A stretch of DNA of 64,000 nt from Lachnospiraceae bacterium. GTDB taxonomy: Bacteria; Bacillota; Clostridia; Lachnospirales; Lachnospiraceae. Positions within the stretch are counted from its first letter, which is position 1. Each line of letters begins with the position of its first letter. Shown in pieces: positions 35,943 through 43,992 of the stretch. Location of the stretch: the NCBI GenBank assembly GCA_024695465.1, contig JAILID010000025.1:41481-105480 (forward strand), in the 5' to 3' direction. The position numbers and the translations under genes were made by a program. Under the pieces are notes generated by a model. That model did no database searches, was not told where the DNA came from, and saw only the letters and a list, made by a program, of their open reading frames with translations.

Positions 35943-35971
35943 ATTGTAACTCATTTTTGGCAGATTTTCAA
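35943..35971 (-). promoter_or_regulatory. sigma-A promoter of giant gene C
   Basis: Minus strand TTGAAA (35971-35966), 17-base spacer and TACAAT (35948-35943), about 50 bases before the start codon. The remaining gap to 36114 shows only weak palindromes. Confidence 0.6.
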
Positions 35972-36114
35972 TATCAGGTAAGCATATATATATTTATACA
36001 AATAGGGCTTTTCATACCTATTTTCTCAAAGTCGGGGGATCACTTCCCCTTCCTCTTAAGGGGATACATAAAGATTGCCCGCCGAATTGCCCCGCGTTCC
36101 CGCAATTTTTAGCA

Positions 36115-36155
36115 AAAAAAAGCCGCACAGGAGGCAATTCCCCTTCCTGCGCGGC
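36115..36155 (-). terminator. terminator of the GH31 gene
   Basis: Stem GCCGCACAGGA / TCCTGCGCGGC (36122-36132 and 36145-36155, one mismatch) is followed on the minus strand by a run of eight T, 27 bases after the GH31 stop. Confidence 0.88.
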
Positions 36156-36181
36156 ACGCTTTCTTTCATTCATTTCCTTCT

Positions 36182-38149
36182 TCAGTTCTTATTTCCGACC
36201 GTCCGCATCACCCTTTTCACCAGGTAGTCCAGACCCGAGCCCGCCCGGACAAAGACCGGGGGGCAGCCCGGCTTCGCGCGGACATAGCCCCGGCTCGGCC
36301 CCTCATAGACCTTGCCGGTAAAGAGGTGGATCCACAGATCCTCCGGCAGGAGGACCCGCCGGCGCATCTCCCCCTTTTCCAGCAGAGGGGCGACCAGGAT
36401 ATCCCGGCCCAGCAGGTATTCATTTTCCTCTCCGAAAGCATATTCCTCCTCGTAGTGGTAGAATAAGGGCCGCATGACCGGCAGGCCCCCGAAGGCCGCT
36501 TCCCGCAAGCAGCGCTTCAAGTAGGGCTTCAGGAGGACATGGAGCTTCGCGCACAGAGCCGTATGGGCAAGCAGGGCGGGATCCGTATCAAAGCGGGCCC
36601 CCTCCCCGGGATCATTTTCATCCTCCAGAAGGAGAAGCGGCGAGAAGACATTCATTTCCATCCAGCGCATGAGGAGCTGCCGGCCTCTATGCCCGCCGCC
36701 GGGTCCGATCTGGCCGCCCGCATGTGAATGGACGATGGGAAATCCGCTCATGGCCAGCGAGAGGGCCGCCGGGATCACGGAGGACAGCCCTTCTTCCCGC
36801 GACCAATCCGCGCGGCGCCGGCCGCTCCAGATCAGATCCGCCGCGGCAATCTCCTCGATATTGCCGGCCCCGGTGAAGAAGAAGACGACTCCGTCCTTCT
36901 CCCCCTCGCACACGGCTTCCCGGTTGATCCGGGCCCAGAGGGCCGGCCAGCGCCGGTTGAAGCTCTCCGGCGTCTCCCCGCTCATAAGGACCGCGTCTTC
37001 CGGAAGACCCTCCGCATAGTCCGCCATCCAGCCGCCCAGGCCGATGCCGATCATGTTCTCTTTGATGATCCCTTTAAACCATTCACAGGCGTCCGGGTTT
37101 GTAAAATCGACTCTTCCGGCCGCAAATGAGTCGAAGCGGAACCTGTAAACCTCCCCTTTTTTATTCCTGAGCAGGTAGCCCTGGGCGGATGCCTCCTCAT
37201 AGAGGGACCTGCCTTCCGCAAGGTAAGGATTGATATAGCCGATAAAACGGACCTTCTTTCTTCTCCAGAATTTGATTCTCGCCTTCAGATCATGGTAGAG
37301 CACCGGATCCGCTTCCCAGTTCCACGCGGGCCGATAACCTGTGTCCGAGCGCCGGCAGCCGCACCAGTCGGGCAGCCAGACCCCGGAAACCGCGCAGCCG
37401 GCTTCCTGCGCCTCCATAAGCCTCTTCTCGACAAGCTCCGTTCCTCCCTGGAGCTTCAGAATCGCCCCGTCGAAAACCCAGTCGGGAAGCTCGCACTGGT
37501 AGCCCAGGAGGTTCGTCATCCTGGCGGAGAGCGCGGGAAAATCCCGGGCCTCGCCGAAACGTAGGCGAAGCGGCTCCCCGAAGGCCAGAATCGTTTCCCC
37601 TTTCTTCCGAAAGTCAAAGGTCAGGCCGCCTTCCGCCTCCGCATGGACGAAATATTTTTCCGAGGAAATGAAGGTCGGCTGCGTATACACGAACTCCGTG
37701 TCGAGCCGGCCGCCGAAGGGCTCCGGAAACCTGCCGGCCGCCCAATTGACAGCCTGCCGACGGAGGTCTTCCCCGCTCCCTTTGCGGCGGACGCGGATGC
37801 CTGAGGGATGAATCTCCAGCTTTTTCCCTTTTAAATCCAGGCTTTCGGAGGATTGGCCGCAGCCGTAGAGGTGTTCATTTCCCGGAACCTTGAGATAGAT
37901 TGCGACCCTTTCAAAGCCTTCGGGCAATCCTTCCGCCATGTCGACTGCCGTAATCCCGTCCCCCCATTCGCGGATCTGGAGGCGAAGGCTGGTTCCCGGT
38001 TTCTCCTCAAAGACAAAAACCAGGTCATAGCCCCCTTCCGCTTCCTGAACGGAGCCGTCCGCCGGGTGGAGCCAGCGTCCCGGAAGATATGGCAGCTCCC
38101 TGCCGCGGAGGCTGACTCTGCAGCTTCGTATGATATCCGACAATTTCAT
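36182..38149 (-). CDS. GH31 family protein, YihQ (sulfoquinovosidase)-like, acid/base residue replaced
   Basis: A 655-residue cytoplasmic GH31 TIM-barrel protein. The ATG at 38149 is preferred; an in-frame TTG at 38197 would add 16 residues. It aligns through its length with E. coli YihQ as I recall it: GGWMADYAEGLP carries the nucleophile Asp377, followed by WPALWARINREA, VIPAALSLAMSG and GLPVMRPLFYHYE, then YLLGRDILVAPL. Against the YihQ sulfonate-pocket residues Q262, Q288, R301, W304 and Y508, this protein has Gln234, Pro260, Arg273, Trp276 and Gln480, only a partial match. The acid/base Asp (WxGDQ in YihQ) aligns with Arg444 in WSGRRRADW. It may be a non-classical or inactive homologue, or Asp448 may substitute. 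Alignment is by eye. It is transcribed alone between terminators. Confidence 0.82.
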   Translation of the reverse strand: MKLSDIIRSCRVSLRGRELPYLPGRWLHPADGSVQEAEGGYDLVFVFEEKPGTSLRLQIREWGDGITAVDMAEGLPEGFERVAIYLKVPGNEHLYGCGQSSESLDLKGKKLEIHPSGIRVRRKGSGEDLRRQAVNWAAGRFPEPFGGRLDTEFVYTQPTFISSEKYFVHAEAEGGLTFDFRKKGETILAFGEPLRLRFGEARDFPALSARMTNLLGYQCELPDWVFDGAILKLQGGTELVEKRLMEAQEAGCAVSGVWLPDWCGCRRSDTGYRPAWNWEADPVLYHDLKARIKFWRRKKVRFIGYINPYLAEGRSLYEEASAQGYLLRNKKGEVYRFRFDSFAAGRVDFTNPDACEWFKGIIKENMIGIGLGGWMADYAEGLPEDAVLMSGETPESFNRRWPALWARINREAVCEGEKDGVVFFFTGAGNIEEIAAADLIWSGRRRADWSREEGLSSVIPAALSLAMSGFPIVHSHAGGQIGPGGGHRGRQLLMRWMEMNVFSPLLLLEDENDPGEGARFDTDPALLAHTALCAKLHVLLKPYLKRCLREAAFGGLPVMRPLFYHYEEEYAFGEENEYLLGRDILVAPLLEKGEMRRRVLLPEDLWIHLFTGKVYEGPSRGYVRAKPGCPPVFVRAGSGLDYLVKRVMRTVGNKN

Positions 38150-38221
38150 GAAGATTCCCGCTTTCTTTCTGTGTTCCCTACCATAATAACGCTTCAAAGC
38201 CCGTTCAACAAGCCTTCCGGG

Positions 38222-38266
38222 AAAAAAAGGCGGCTCCGTCCGGAAAACTCCATGACAAAACCGCCC
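38222..38266 (-). terminator. probable terminator of the mgtE-fprA operon
   Basis: On the minus strand GGCGG pairs with CCGCC around an inner TCCG/CGGA stem and is followed by seven T, about 65 bases after the fprA stop. The stem is interrupted, so efficiency is uncertain. Confidence 0.6.
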
Positions 38267-38329
38267 TTCAGCTTAAATTCAGATGACGATTCAGATACCA
38301 AGGAAACCTGAATCCTTAAGTCCGGTTCC

Positions 38330-39526
38330 TTAGGCCCCGGCCACCGCGTCCACAAAAGCATCAAGCGCGGCCATGTCCTTCTCATGAAGGGCGCTCTTGA
38401 TTGTCAGCAGCGGCTCGATAATCTTCACATTCTTGAGGGCGGCAAGCTTCTCGCATATCAGCTTGCCGGAGGCCGGAGCCCAGGTTCCGTTCTGGGCAAC
38501 CGCGAATGTGCGGTTCTTGACGTCCAAGGCCGCCATGTCATGCAGAAGCGCGTCCACCGGCAGATAGATCCCGTTGTTGTAGGTCGGGCAGAAAATGACA
38601 ATCTTGCCGACTCTCCAGATCTCGGAAATCAGCTTGGAGGAATGGGTCTTCGAGACATCAAAAACCCTGACCTCGCAGCCGGCCTTCTCGCGGAGCTTCG
38701 CGGCAAAGGCCTCCGCCGCTGAGGCGGTGTGGCCGTAAAGCGAGCCGTAGAAAACGACGATGCCTTCCTCATCCGGCGTATAGGTGGACCATTTCTGATA
38801 TTTGTCGATGAACCAGGCGATATTCTCCCGCCAGACCGGGCCGTGGAGCGGGCAGATCATCCGGATGTCAAGCTTCGCGGCCTTCTTGAGGACCGCCTGG
38901 ACCTGGACCCCGTATTTGCCGACGATGTTCGCGTAGTAGCGGCGGGCGTCGTCCAGGAAATCCCTTTCAAAATTATAGCAGTCCGCGAAAATGCCGGAAT
39001 CAACGGCGCCGAAGGTGCCGAAGGCGTCCGCGGAAAAGAAGGCGCCCGTGCAGGAATCATAGGCCATCATGACTTCCGGCCAGTGGACCATGGGGGCCAT
39101 CACAAAGGTAAATTCGTGCTTGCCGGTTGAAAGCTTTTCTCCTTCCCTGACCACTATCTTTTTCATGGAGGCAAGCTCCGGGAAGAACTGGCCCAGCATC
39201 GTGAAGGATTTGGTATTTCCCACCAGCGTTACTTCCGGATAGAGCGAGGCAACGTTGGCGATCTGTGAGCAGTGGTCCGGTTCCATGTGGAGGATCACCA
39301 GGTAGTCCAGCTTTTTCCCGCCGAGGGCCGCTTTCAGGTTCTCGATGTACTGATCCGCCACCGTGACGTCCGCGGTGTCGAACGCGATGTTTTTCTCGTC
39401 CAGCACCAGATAGCTGTTGTAGGAAACTCCGTTCGGCAGGGGAAAGAGGTTCTCGAACAGTTCGAGCCTCCGGTCGCTTCCTCCGATCCAGATGGTATCC
39501 TCCGCAATCGCCTTATAGTTGATCAT
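38330..39526 (-). CDS. fprA: FprA-family flavo-diiron protein (A-type flavoprotein)
   Basis: A 398-residue enzyme that reduces O2 to water or NO to N2O, protecting anaerobes. The N-terminal metallo-beta-lactamase-like domain (about 1-250) shows the diiron ligands: HMEPDH near residue 80, His in MVHWPEVM, Asp in FFSADAFG and His in PLHGPVW. The C-terminal flavodoxin domain (about 255-398) begins VVFYGSLYGHTASAAEAF, an FMN-phosphate loop. No rubredoxin domain is fused. The start overlaps the stop of a 58-codon gene by four bases (ATGA), and that gene follows mgtE, so the three are likely one transcript. The catalytic ligand set is complete. Confidence 0.94.
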   Translation of the reverse strand: MINYKAIAEDTIWIGGSDRRLELFENLFPLPNGVSYNSYLVLDEKNIAFDTADVTVADQYIENLKAALGGKKLDYLVILHMEPDHCSQIANVASLYPEVTLVGNTKSFTMLGQFFPELASMKKIVVREGEKLSTGKHEFTFVMAPMVHWPEVMMAYDSCTGAFFSADAFGTFGAVDSGIFADCYNFERDFLDDARRYYANIVGKYGVQVQAVLKKAAKLDIRMICPLHGPVWRENIAWFIDKYQKWSTYTPDEEGIVVFYGSLYGHTASAAEAFAAKLREKAGCEVRVFDVSKTHSSKLISEIWRVGKIVIFCPTYNNGIYLPVDALLHDMAALDVKNRTFAVAQNGTWAPASGKLICEKLAALKNVKIIEPLLTIKSALHEKDMAALDAFVDAVAGA

Positions 39527-39699
39527 TCTTCTTCATCCTCCGTGTTTTCATTTTCAGTAACCGTTTCCTTGATAGCCGCGTCTACAACTTTGATATCGCG
39601 GTCTTTCAAAATCGCCTTTTCCGCCAAAATCAGCGCGCCGACTGCCGCGCCTGCGCAGGCTGCGGGCAGAATCAGCAGCTTAAAGATTTTTTTGAACAT
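39523..39699 (-). CDS. small membrane protein, 58 aa, between mgtE and fprA
   Basis: A short gene with AAAGGAG seven to eight bases before its ATG. The product has a basic start (MFKKIFK), one Ala/Leu/Gly-rich hydrophobic segment (residues 7-30), a mixed stretch and a very acidic end (NTEDEEE). It starts 26 bases after the mgtE stop and its own stop overlaps fprA by four bases, the arrangement of a genuine coupled gene. I recognise no family. A single-pass protein with a cytoplasmic acidic tail is the simplest reading. Confidence 0.65.
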   Translation of the reverse strand: MFKKIFKLLILPAACAGAAVGALILAEKAILKDRDIKVVDAAIKETVTENENTEDEEE

Positions 39700-39724
39700 A
39701 ACTATTTTCTCCTTTCTGCCGCTC

Positions 39725-41089
39725 CTACATGGTCAGATGCAGGGCCCGGGTCGCGATCATAAAGTAAACCGTCAGGGAAATCGCGTCCACGATGGTGGTG
39801 ATCAGCGGGCTGGCCATGACCGCGGGGTCGAATCCGATGCGCTTGGCGATCAGGGGCAGCGAGCAGCCGATGGTCTTGGCGATCATGACGACCAGTACCA
39901 GGGTCCCGCAGACGATGGCCGCGATCTCCACCGGGATCCGGTCGATGAGCAGCAGCTTTACGAAGTTCGCTCCCGCCAGGGTGATCCCGCACAGGACCGC
40001 GACCCGGATCTCCTTCCACATGGCTTCGAATATATCTCCGAACTCGATCTCGTTCAGCGAAAGCCCGCGGATGATGGAGACGGAGGCCTGGGAACCGGCG
40101 TTGCCTCCGGTGTCCATGAGCATGGGAATATAAGCCGTCAGGATGACGTGGCTGGCCAGGGCCGCCTCGTAGCTGGTGATGATGGCTCCTGTGAAAGTCG
40201 CCGAGATCATAAGGAGGAGCAGCCAGGGCATACGGGTCTTATAGGTCTCCAGGATCCCTACTTTAAAATAGGGTTTCTCCGTCGGTATGATGGCCGCCAT
40301 CTTCTCGATATCCTCGGTGGCCTCTTCTTCCATAATGTCGATGACGTCGTCGATCGTGATGATCCCGACCATACGGCCCTCATTGTCCACGACCGGCATG
40401 GCCGTGAAGGCGTACTTCTGGAACATCCGGGCCGCTTCTTCCTGGTCCGTCAAGGTATTGATGCTGATGACGTTGTCGTTCATGATCTCGCCGATCACGT
40501 CGTCTTCATTCTTAAGGAGCAGATAACGGAGGGCAACCGTTCCGCGGAGGACCCTCTGATCGTCCACGACATAGCAGATATTGATGGTTTCGGAGTCAAG
40601 TCCGATCCGCTTGATCCGCTTGATCGCGCCTTCCACCGTCATGCTTTCCCTCAGTTCCACGTATTCGACCGTCATTACCGATCCCGCGGAATCCTCCGGA
40701 TAGCGGAGCAGGTGGTTGATATCCGCCCGGGTCTCGGGACTTGCGTTTTTCAAAATCTTCCTGACGACGTTGGCGGGCATCTCCTCCAGGAGGTCCGTCG
40801 CGTCGTCTGCCATCATGTTGTCGATGATGTTGGACGCTTCCGTCTCGGACAGGGACTGGATGATATACTGCTGGTCGTCGATCTCAAGGTCCGAGAAGAC
40901 GTCCGCAGCCATACTTTTGGGAAGGATTCGGAAAATGCGGAGCGAGTCCTCATCTTCCATGTCGTCCATGATGCAGGCGATATCGGCGGTATTCATTTCC
41001 GCAAGGACGTCCCTGAGCTCCCGGTACTTCTTTTCAGAGAGAAGCTCCCGGAGGAACTTCTCATCCACGAGTCTTTCTTGCGCTTCCAT
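39725..41089 (-). CDS. mgtE: magnesium transporter MgtE
   Basis: A 454-residue Mg2+ channel/transporter of usual length. The N-terminal superhelical domain (about 1-130) has the family features ADIACIMDDMEDED and LLEEMPANVVRKIL. Two CBS domains follow (about 135-260; VEYVELRESMTVEGAIKRI and GIITIDDVIDIMEEEATEDI). Five membrane helices start near residue 285, with the pore segment MLMDTGGNAGSQASVSIIRGL. Mg2+ binding to the cytosolic domains normally closes the pore. The ribosome site is ATGGAGG. A 30-codon open frame with a stronger ribosome site overlaps the start region. Next in the same direction are the 58-aa gene and fprA. Confidence 0.96.
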   Translation of the reverse strand: MEAQERLVDEKFLRELLSEKKYRELRDVLAEMNTADIACIMDDMEDEDSLRIFRILPKSMAADVFSDLEIDDQQYIIQSLSETEASNIIDNMMADDATDLLEEMPANVVRKILKNASPETRADINHLLRYPEDSAGSVMTVEYVELRESMTVEGAIKRIKRIGLDSETINICYVVDDQRVLRGTVALRYLLLKNEDDVIGEIMNDNVISINTLTDQEEAARMFQKYAFTAMPVVDNEGRMVGIITIDDVIDIMEEEATEDIEKMAAIIPTEKPYFKVGILETYKTRMPWLLLLMISATFTGAIITSYEAALASHVILTAYIPMLMDTGGNAGSQASVSIIRGLSLNEIEFGDIFEAMWKEIRVAVLCGITLAGANFVKLLLIDRIPVEIAAIVCGTLVLVVMIAKTIGCSLPLIAKRIGFDPAVMASPLITTIVDAISLTVYFMIATRALHLTM

Positions 41090-41153
41090 ATGGCACCTCC
41101 ATTATTAAAGGATTGGTTTTCTTCTGTTCGTGATACGGACTGTCACTATTCAC
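41061..41153 (-). CDS. possible leader ORF (30 aa) overlapping the mgtE start
   Basis: GTG 41153 is preceded by AAGAGGAGGTGG, a stronger ribosome site than that of mgtE. It opens a 30-codon frame (MNSDSPYHEQKKTNPLI...) that runs across the mgtE start in another frame and stops 26 bases inside it. The layout is that of a regulatory upstream ORF. Leader peptides controlling Mg2+ transporters are known in enterobacteria (mgtL), but there is no sequence similarity claim here. It may also be an unused frame. Confidence 0.35.
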   Translation of the reverse strand: MNSDSPYHEQKKTNPLIMEVPYGSARKTRG

Positions 41154-41206
41154 AAGACCACCTCCTCTTATAAGGATTTACCTTTTTTCTATGTTGATGG
41201 GAACGG

Positions 41207-42091
41207 TCAGATCAGCCCGAAGTCCTTCATGGCGGCTTTGAGCTTCTCCTTGTGTTCCGCTTCGAGTTCGGTCAGCGGGCTTCTCATGGGGCCGGCCTTG
41301 ATGCCGATATAGGTGAGAGCCGTCTTGACCGGAATCGGATTGACTTCGCAGAACAATGCCTCGATGAGGGGGAGCGCCTTAAGCTGAAGCTCCCTTGATC
41401 CCTTAACGTCGCCCTCGAAGAAACGGGCGCAGATGTCGTGGGTCTGTCTGGGCGCGATGTTGGAGAGCACGGAGATGACTCCGATTCCCCCGAGCGCGAG
41501 GAGCGGGACGATCTGGTCGTCGTTTCCGGAGTAGAGGTCCAGGGAATCTCCTGCCAGCGCCATGGTCTTGGCCGTCTGGGAAATGTTTCCGGTGGCGTCT
41601 TTGATCCCGACGATGTTGGGAACGTTTTGGGCGAGGAAGGCTGCGGTCTCGGGAAGGATATTGCAGCCGGTCCGGCTGGGTACGTTGTAGAGGATGAGCG
41701 GCAGGGAAGTCGCCGCGGCAATTTCCGTATAATGGGCGATCAGGCCCTTCTGGGTCGCCTTGTTGTAGTAGGGCGTTACGATGAGCGCCCCGTCCGCGCC
41801 CGCTTCCTCCGCCTCTTTCGTGAGCATGACGGCGGTCTCCGTGCTGTTGGAGCCGGTTCCGGCGATGACCGGTATGCGGCGGGCCGTCCGCTCAACGCAG
41901 TAACGAATCACATCGATGTGCTCTTTTTCGGAAAGCGTCGCAGACTCACCGGTGGTTCCGCAGACGATGATGGCGTCGGTCCCGTTTTCGATCTGGAAAT
42001 CAATCAGCTTTCCGAACTCTTCATAGTTGACGCTCTTGTCTTCGTTGAACGGCGTAGCGATGGCAACGCCTGCCCCTTTAAAAATAGCCAT
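41207..42091 (-). CDS. dapA: 4-hydroxy-tetrahydrodipicolinate synthase
   Basis: A 294-residue class I aldolase condensing pyruvate with aspartate semialdehyde, the first committed step to lysine and diaminopimelate. GTTGESATL (45-53) binds pyruvate, Tyr135 lies in LILYNVPSRTG, and the Schiff-base Lys164 lies in VGIKDATGN. Start ATG 42091 follows AAAAGGAG. Its substrate is made by the Asd encoded at 62.3 kb in this window, though the two are not in one operon. No lysine riboswitch could be recognised upstream. Confidence 0.97.
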   Translation of the reverse strand: MAIFKGAGVAIATPFNEDKSVNYEEFGKLIDFQIENGTDAIIVCGTTGESATLSEKEHIDVIRYCVERTARRIPVIAGTGSNSTETAVMLTKEAEEAGADGALIVTPYYNKATQKGLIAHYTEIAAATSLPLILYNVPSRTGCNILPETAAFLAQNVPNIVGIKDATGNISQTAKTMALAGDSLDLYSGNDDQIVPLLALGGIGVISVLSNIAPRQTHDICARFFEGDVKGSRELQLKALPLIEALFCEVNPIPVKTALTYIGIKAGPMRSPLTELEAEHKEKLKAAMKDFGLI

Positions 42092-42361
42092 GGCAATAAT
42101 CTCCTTTTAATACTGACGCAAACGGGAAGCGGTTTTCATTTTCCCGTTTACTCCGCTGAATTTGCGCCGCTTCACGCGGCAAAATGCCCTTGCAAATCCG
42201 CGCGCATCCTTGCGGAACGTTTACAGCGAACGACGAAAATATTCTTCATCGCTATAAAAGATAACAGCAATATCCCGGCAAGTCAACAGCGGATTGCGAA
42301 TTTTTAAAGGATTGCGGGAACCTGAAACGAGGAGTTCTCCCCGAAGCCGCTGCTTCCGCGC
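42092..42361. other. gap upstream of dapA
   Basis: This 270-base stretch has no credible gene. Close to dapA an inverted repeat AAACGGGAA/TTCCCGTTT (42120-42128 and 42141-42149) and a GCCGC/GCGGC hairpin near 42167-42180 could fold in the dapA leader. I could not match them to a known riboswitch. Confidence 0.4.
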
Positions 42362-42390
42362 TTGCCATTTCTGCTGTAAAAAGGTACAAT
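42362..42390 (+). promoter_or_regulatory. candidate promoter of the polysaccharide locus
   Basis: TTGCCA (42362-42367), a 17-base spacer and TACAAT (42385-42390). Transcription would begin at about 42397, exactly at the edge of the palindromic element that follows. Confidence 0.6.
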
Positions 42391-42394
42391 ATTA

Positions 42395-42558
42395 GTAACT
42401 GTTCAGCACCCCTCATAAATCCACGGCTTGCAGGCCGGAATGCTTGCATTCCGGACAAAAACCGCGGATTTATGAGGGGCGGGCAAGACGCGAAGCGTCT
42501 CTGACCGCCCTCATGAAGCGGCCGCCTGCGGCCGCGAATGGGGGTACTGAACAGCTAC
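42395..42558 (+). repeat. structured GC-rich palindromic element / leader RNA
   Basis: A 164-base element is closed by GTAACTGTTCAG (42395-42406) and its near-perfect complement CTGAACAGCTAC (42547-42558). Inside is a long stem CCCCTCATAAATCC/GGATTTATGAGGGG (42409-42422 and 42466-42479) capped by CCGGAATGC-TT-GCATTCCGG (42435-42454). Then come a GACGC/GCGTC hairpin (42487-42499) and GCGGCCGC-CT-GCGGCCGC (42518-42535). The predicted promoter would make it the 5' end of the locus transcript. It could be a dispersed repeat or a regulatory leader; sequence alone does not decide. Confidence 0.75.
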
Positions 42559-42603
42559 ATAATATGTAAATAGGAAATGTTTATGTTAGTACGGATGGCG
42601 TAG

Positions 42604-43956
42604 GTGAATAATATGGTTTATATTCTGCAAATAGCATTTATCATAATTCTTTTAACCCGGTGGAATGCCGGTAATAACTGTTATAAAATACTGGTCCTTT
42701 TGCAAATGCTCTCTTTTGCGTTTGCGCCGCTTGTTTCAAACAGAGTGATATTTAATAGTTTCCTTACATATTTTAATGTTATTTTTAGTCTGTTAAATAT
42801 ATACCTGATCACTCGTCCCTGGAAATATTCCGGCTTTCATTCAATAACAATAGAGAATGAAGACTTTTATTCCTTTTATAAAAAAGTGCTGTATGCAGTT
42901 TTGCTGTTTACTATAATCAATAATTTGATTGTATTTCTATGTGTTAAAATTTATATGCCGGATATTGCCTTGTTGAAAGCTCAACAGGGATATAAAAAAC
43001 TCTATGACGCCATCCCGTTTTTTGGGATTTCTTATCGCTATACAGCCATAAGCCGTAATTTTGGTTTCCTTGCTTTACCTTTATGTGTCTATTATATTAA
43101 CAGGAGATTGTATAAAGAAGTTGCAAAGGCATTTATTTTATCCTTGTCTTCTTTATTTGGCGCACTGGGCACTTATTCAAGAGCACAGTTGCTGACATAT
43201 GCAATGATTGTCATATGCTTTTATTTTTATGTAAAAGAATTATTCCATGCTGAGATCAATGCATTCATTATGAAAATGCTAAAATATCTCTTTGTATTCA
43301 TTGTTGTAATATTTGCTGCAGTAACGATCAGCCGCTTTTCTTCCGCTACTATGAATTATTATGGAGATAGAATTCCGAAGGATTCATATATTACGGATCC
43401 TGTGTTATACAGTGTTTTTGAATATGCCTCATCAGGCTTTACAAATGGCGTTAATCAACTGGAATTACACGAAAGCAGCGACATATTGTATGGAGAACCT
43501 ATTGTTTATGATTTAATGCTGATGGCTTCGTATTTTCGTCTGACGTCCTGGAATGCGGAAGATTATAAAGTACGTGTTATGAACTCGTACAATAAGGAGG
43601 GGTTGAACCCTGGAAATGGATGGAGTTCTTTTCATGGCTATACGTGCAGAATGGTTAAAGCCGTGGGTTATTTTTTCACATTGCTCACAAGTATAATCTA
43701 CTATAAATATGTGCGTATAAAATCCAGCAAAAAGACGATCAGCATTAAATCTTTATCTATATTGATTTTTTTACTTTTGGTAAGTATTAATTCGATATAT
43801 TATATGGATTATTCAGCAGCGCTGTTCCCGTTGTTATTTTATATAATTCTTTATTTCATGTACAGCGTTTGCAGCAGTATGAGCCGGGTTATAAATCAGG
43901 TATCATGTTGTAAATCATCTTCACAGGATGTTGTATCGGCCTGTGACGAACATTAA
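42604..43956 (+). CDS. Wzy-like polysaccharide repeat-unit polymerase
   Basis: A 450-residue membrane protein with about 11-12 hydrophobic segments. A long extracytoplasmic loop lies near residues 250-350, the usual outline of O-antigen/oligosaccharide repeat-unit polymerases. Sequence conservation in this group is low, so assignment rests on topology, composition and position at the head of a polysaccharide locus. The start is GTG 42604, or ATG 42613 three codons later; the ribosome site is weak for both. The gene is markedly A+T-rich compared with dapA upstream, consistent with horizontal acquisition. It would join lipid-linked repeat units outside the membrane. Confidence 0.68.
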   Translation: MNNMVYILQIAFIIILLTRWNAGNNCYKILVLLQMLSFAFAPLVSNRVIFNSFLTYFNVIFSLLNIYLITRPWKYSGFHSITIENEDFYSFYKKVLYAVLLFTIINNLIVFLCVKIYMPDIALLKAQQGYKKLYDAIPFFGISYRYTAISRNFGFLALPLCVYYINRRLYKEVAKAFILSLSSLFGALGTYSRAQLLTYAMIVICFYFYVKELFHAEINAFIMKMLKYLFVFIVVIFAAVTISRFSSATMNYYGDRIPKDSYITDPVLYSVFEYASSGFTNGVNQLELHESSDILYGEPIVYDLMLMASYFRLTSWNAEDYKVRVMNSYNKEGLNPGNGWSSFHGYTCRMVKAVGYFFTLLTSIIYYKYVRIKSSKKTISIKSLSILIFLLLVSINSIYYMDYSAALFPLLFYIILYFMYSVCSSMSRVINQVSCCKSSSQDVVSACDEH

Positions 43957-43992
43957 TAGATAGAGTTTCATGATATTGAGGAGATGGTGATT

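Noticed and set aside
39272-41173. A 633-codon open frame on the plus strand antisense to mgtE and fprA
   Set aside because: Its translation is low-complexity Asp/Arg/Gly/His-rich, and it is fully explained as the shadow of two well-supported genes on the other strand.
41090-41206. M-box magnesium riboswitch before mgtE
   Set aside because: The gap of 117 bases is too short for promoter plus M-box, and no conserved core is recognised.
42092-42250. Lysine riboswitch upstream of dapA
   Set aside because: The conserved L-box core (AGAGG-type and following motifs) is absent; only local hairpins are seen.
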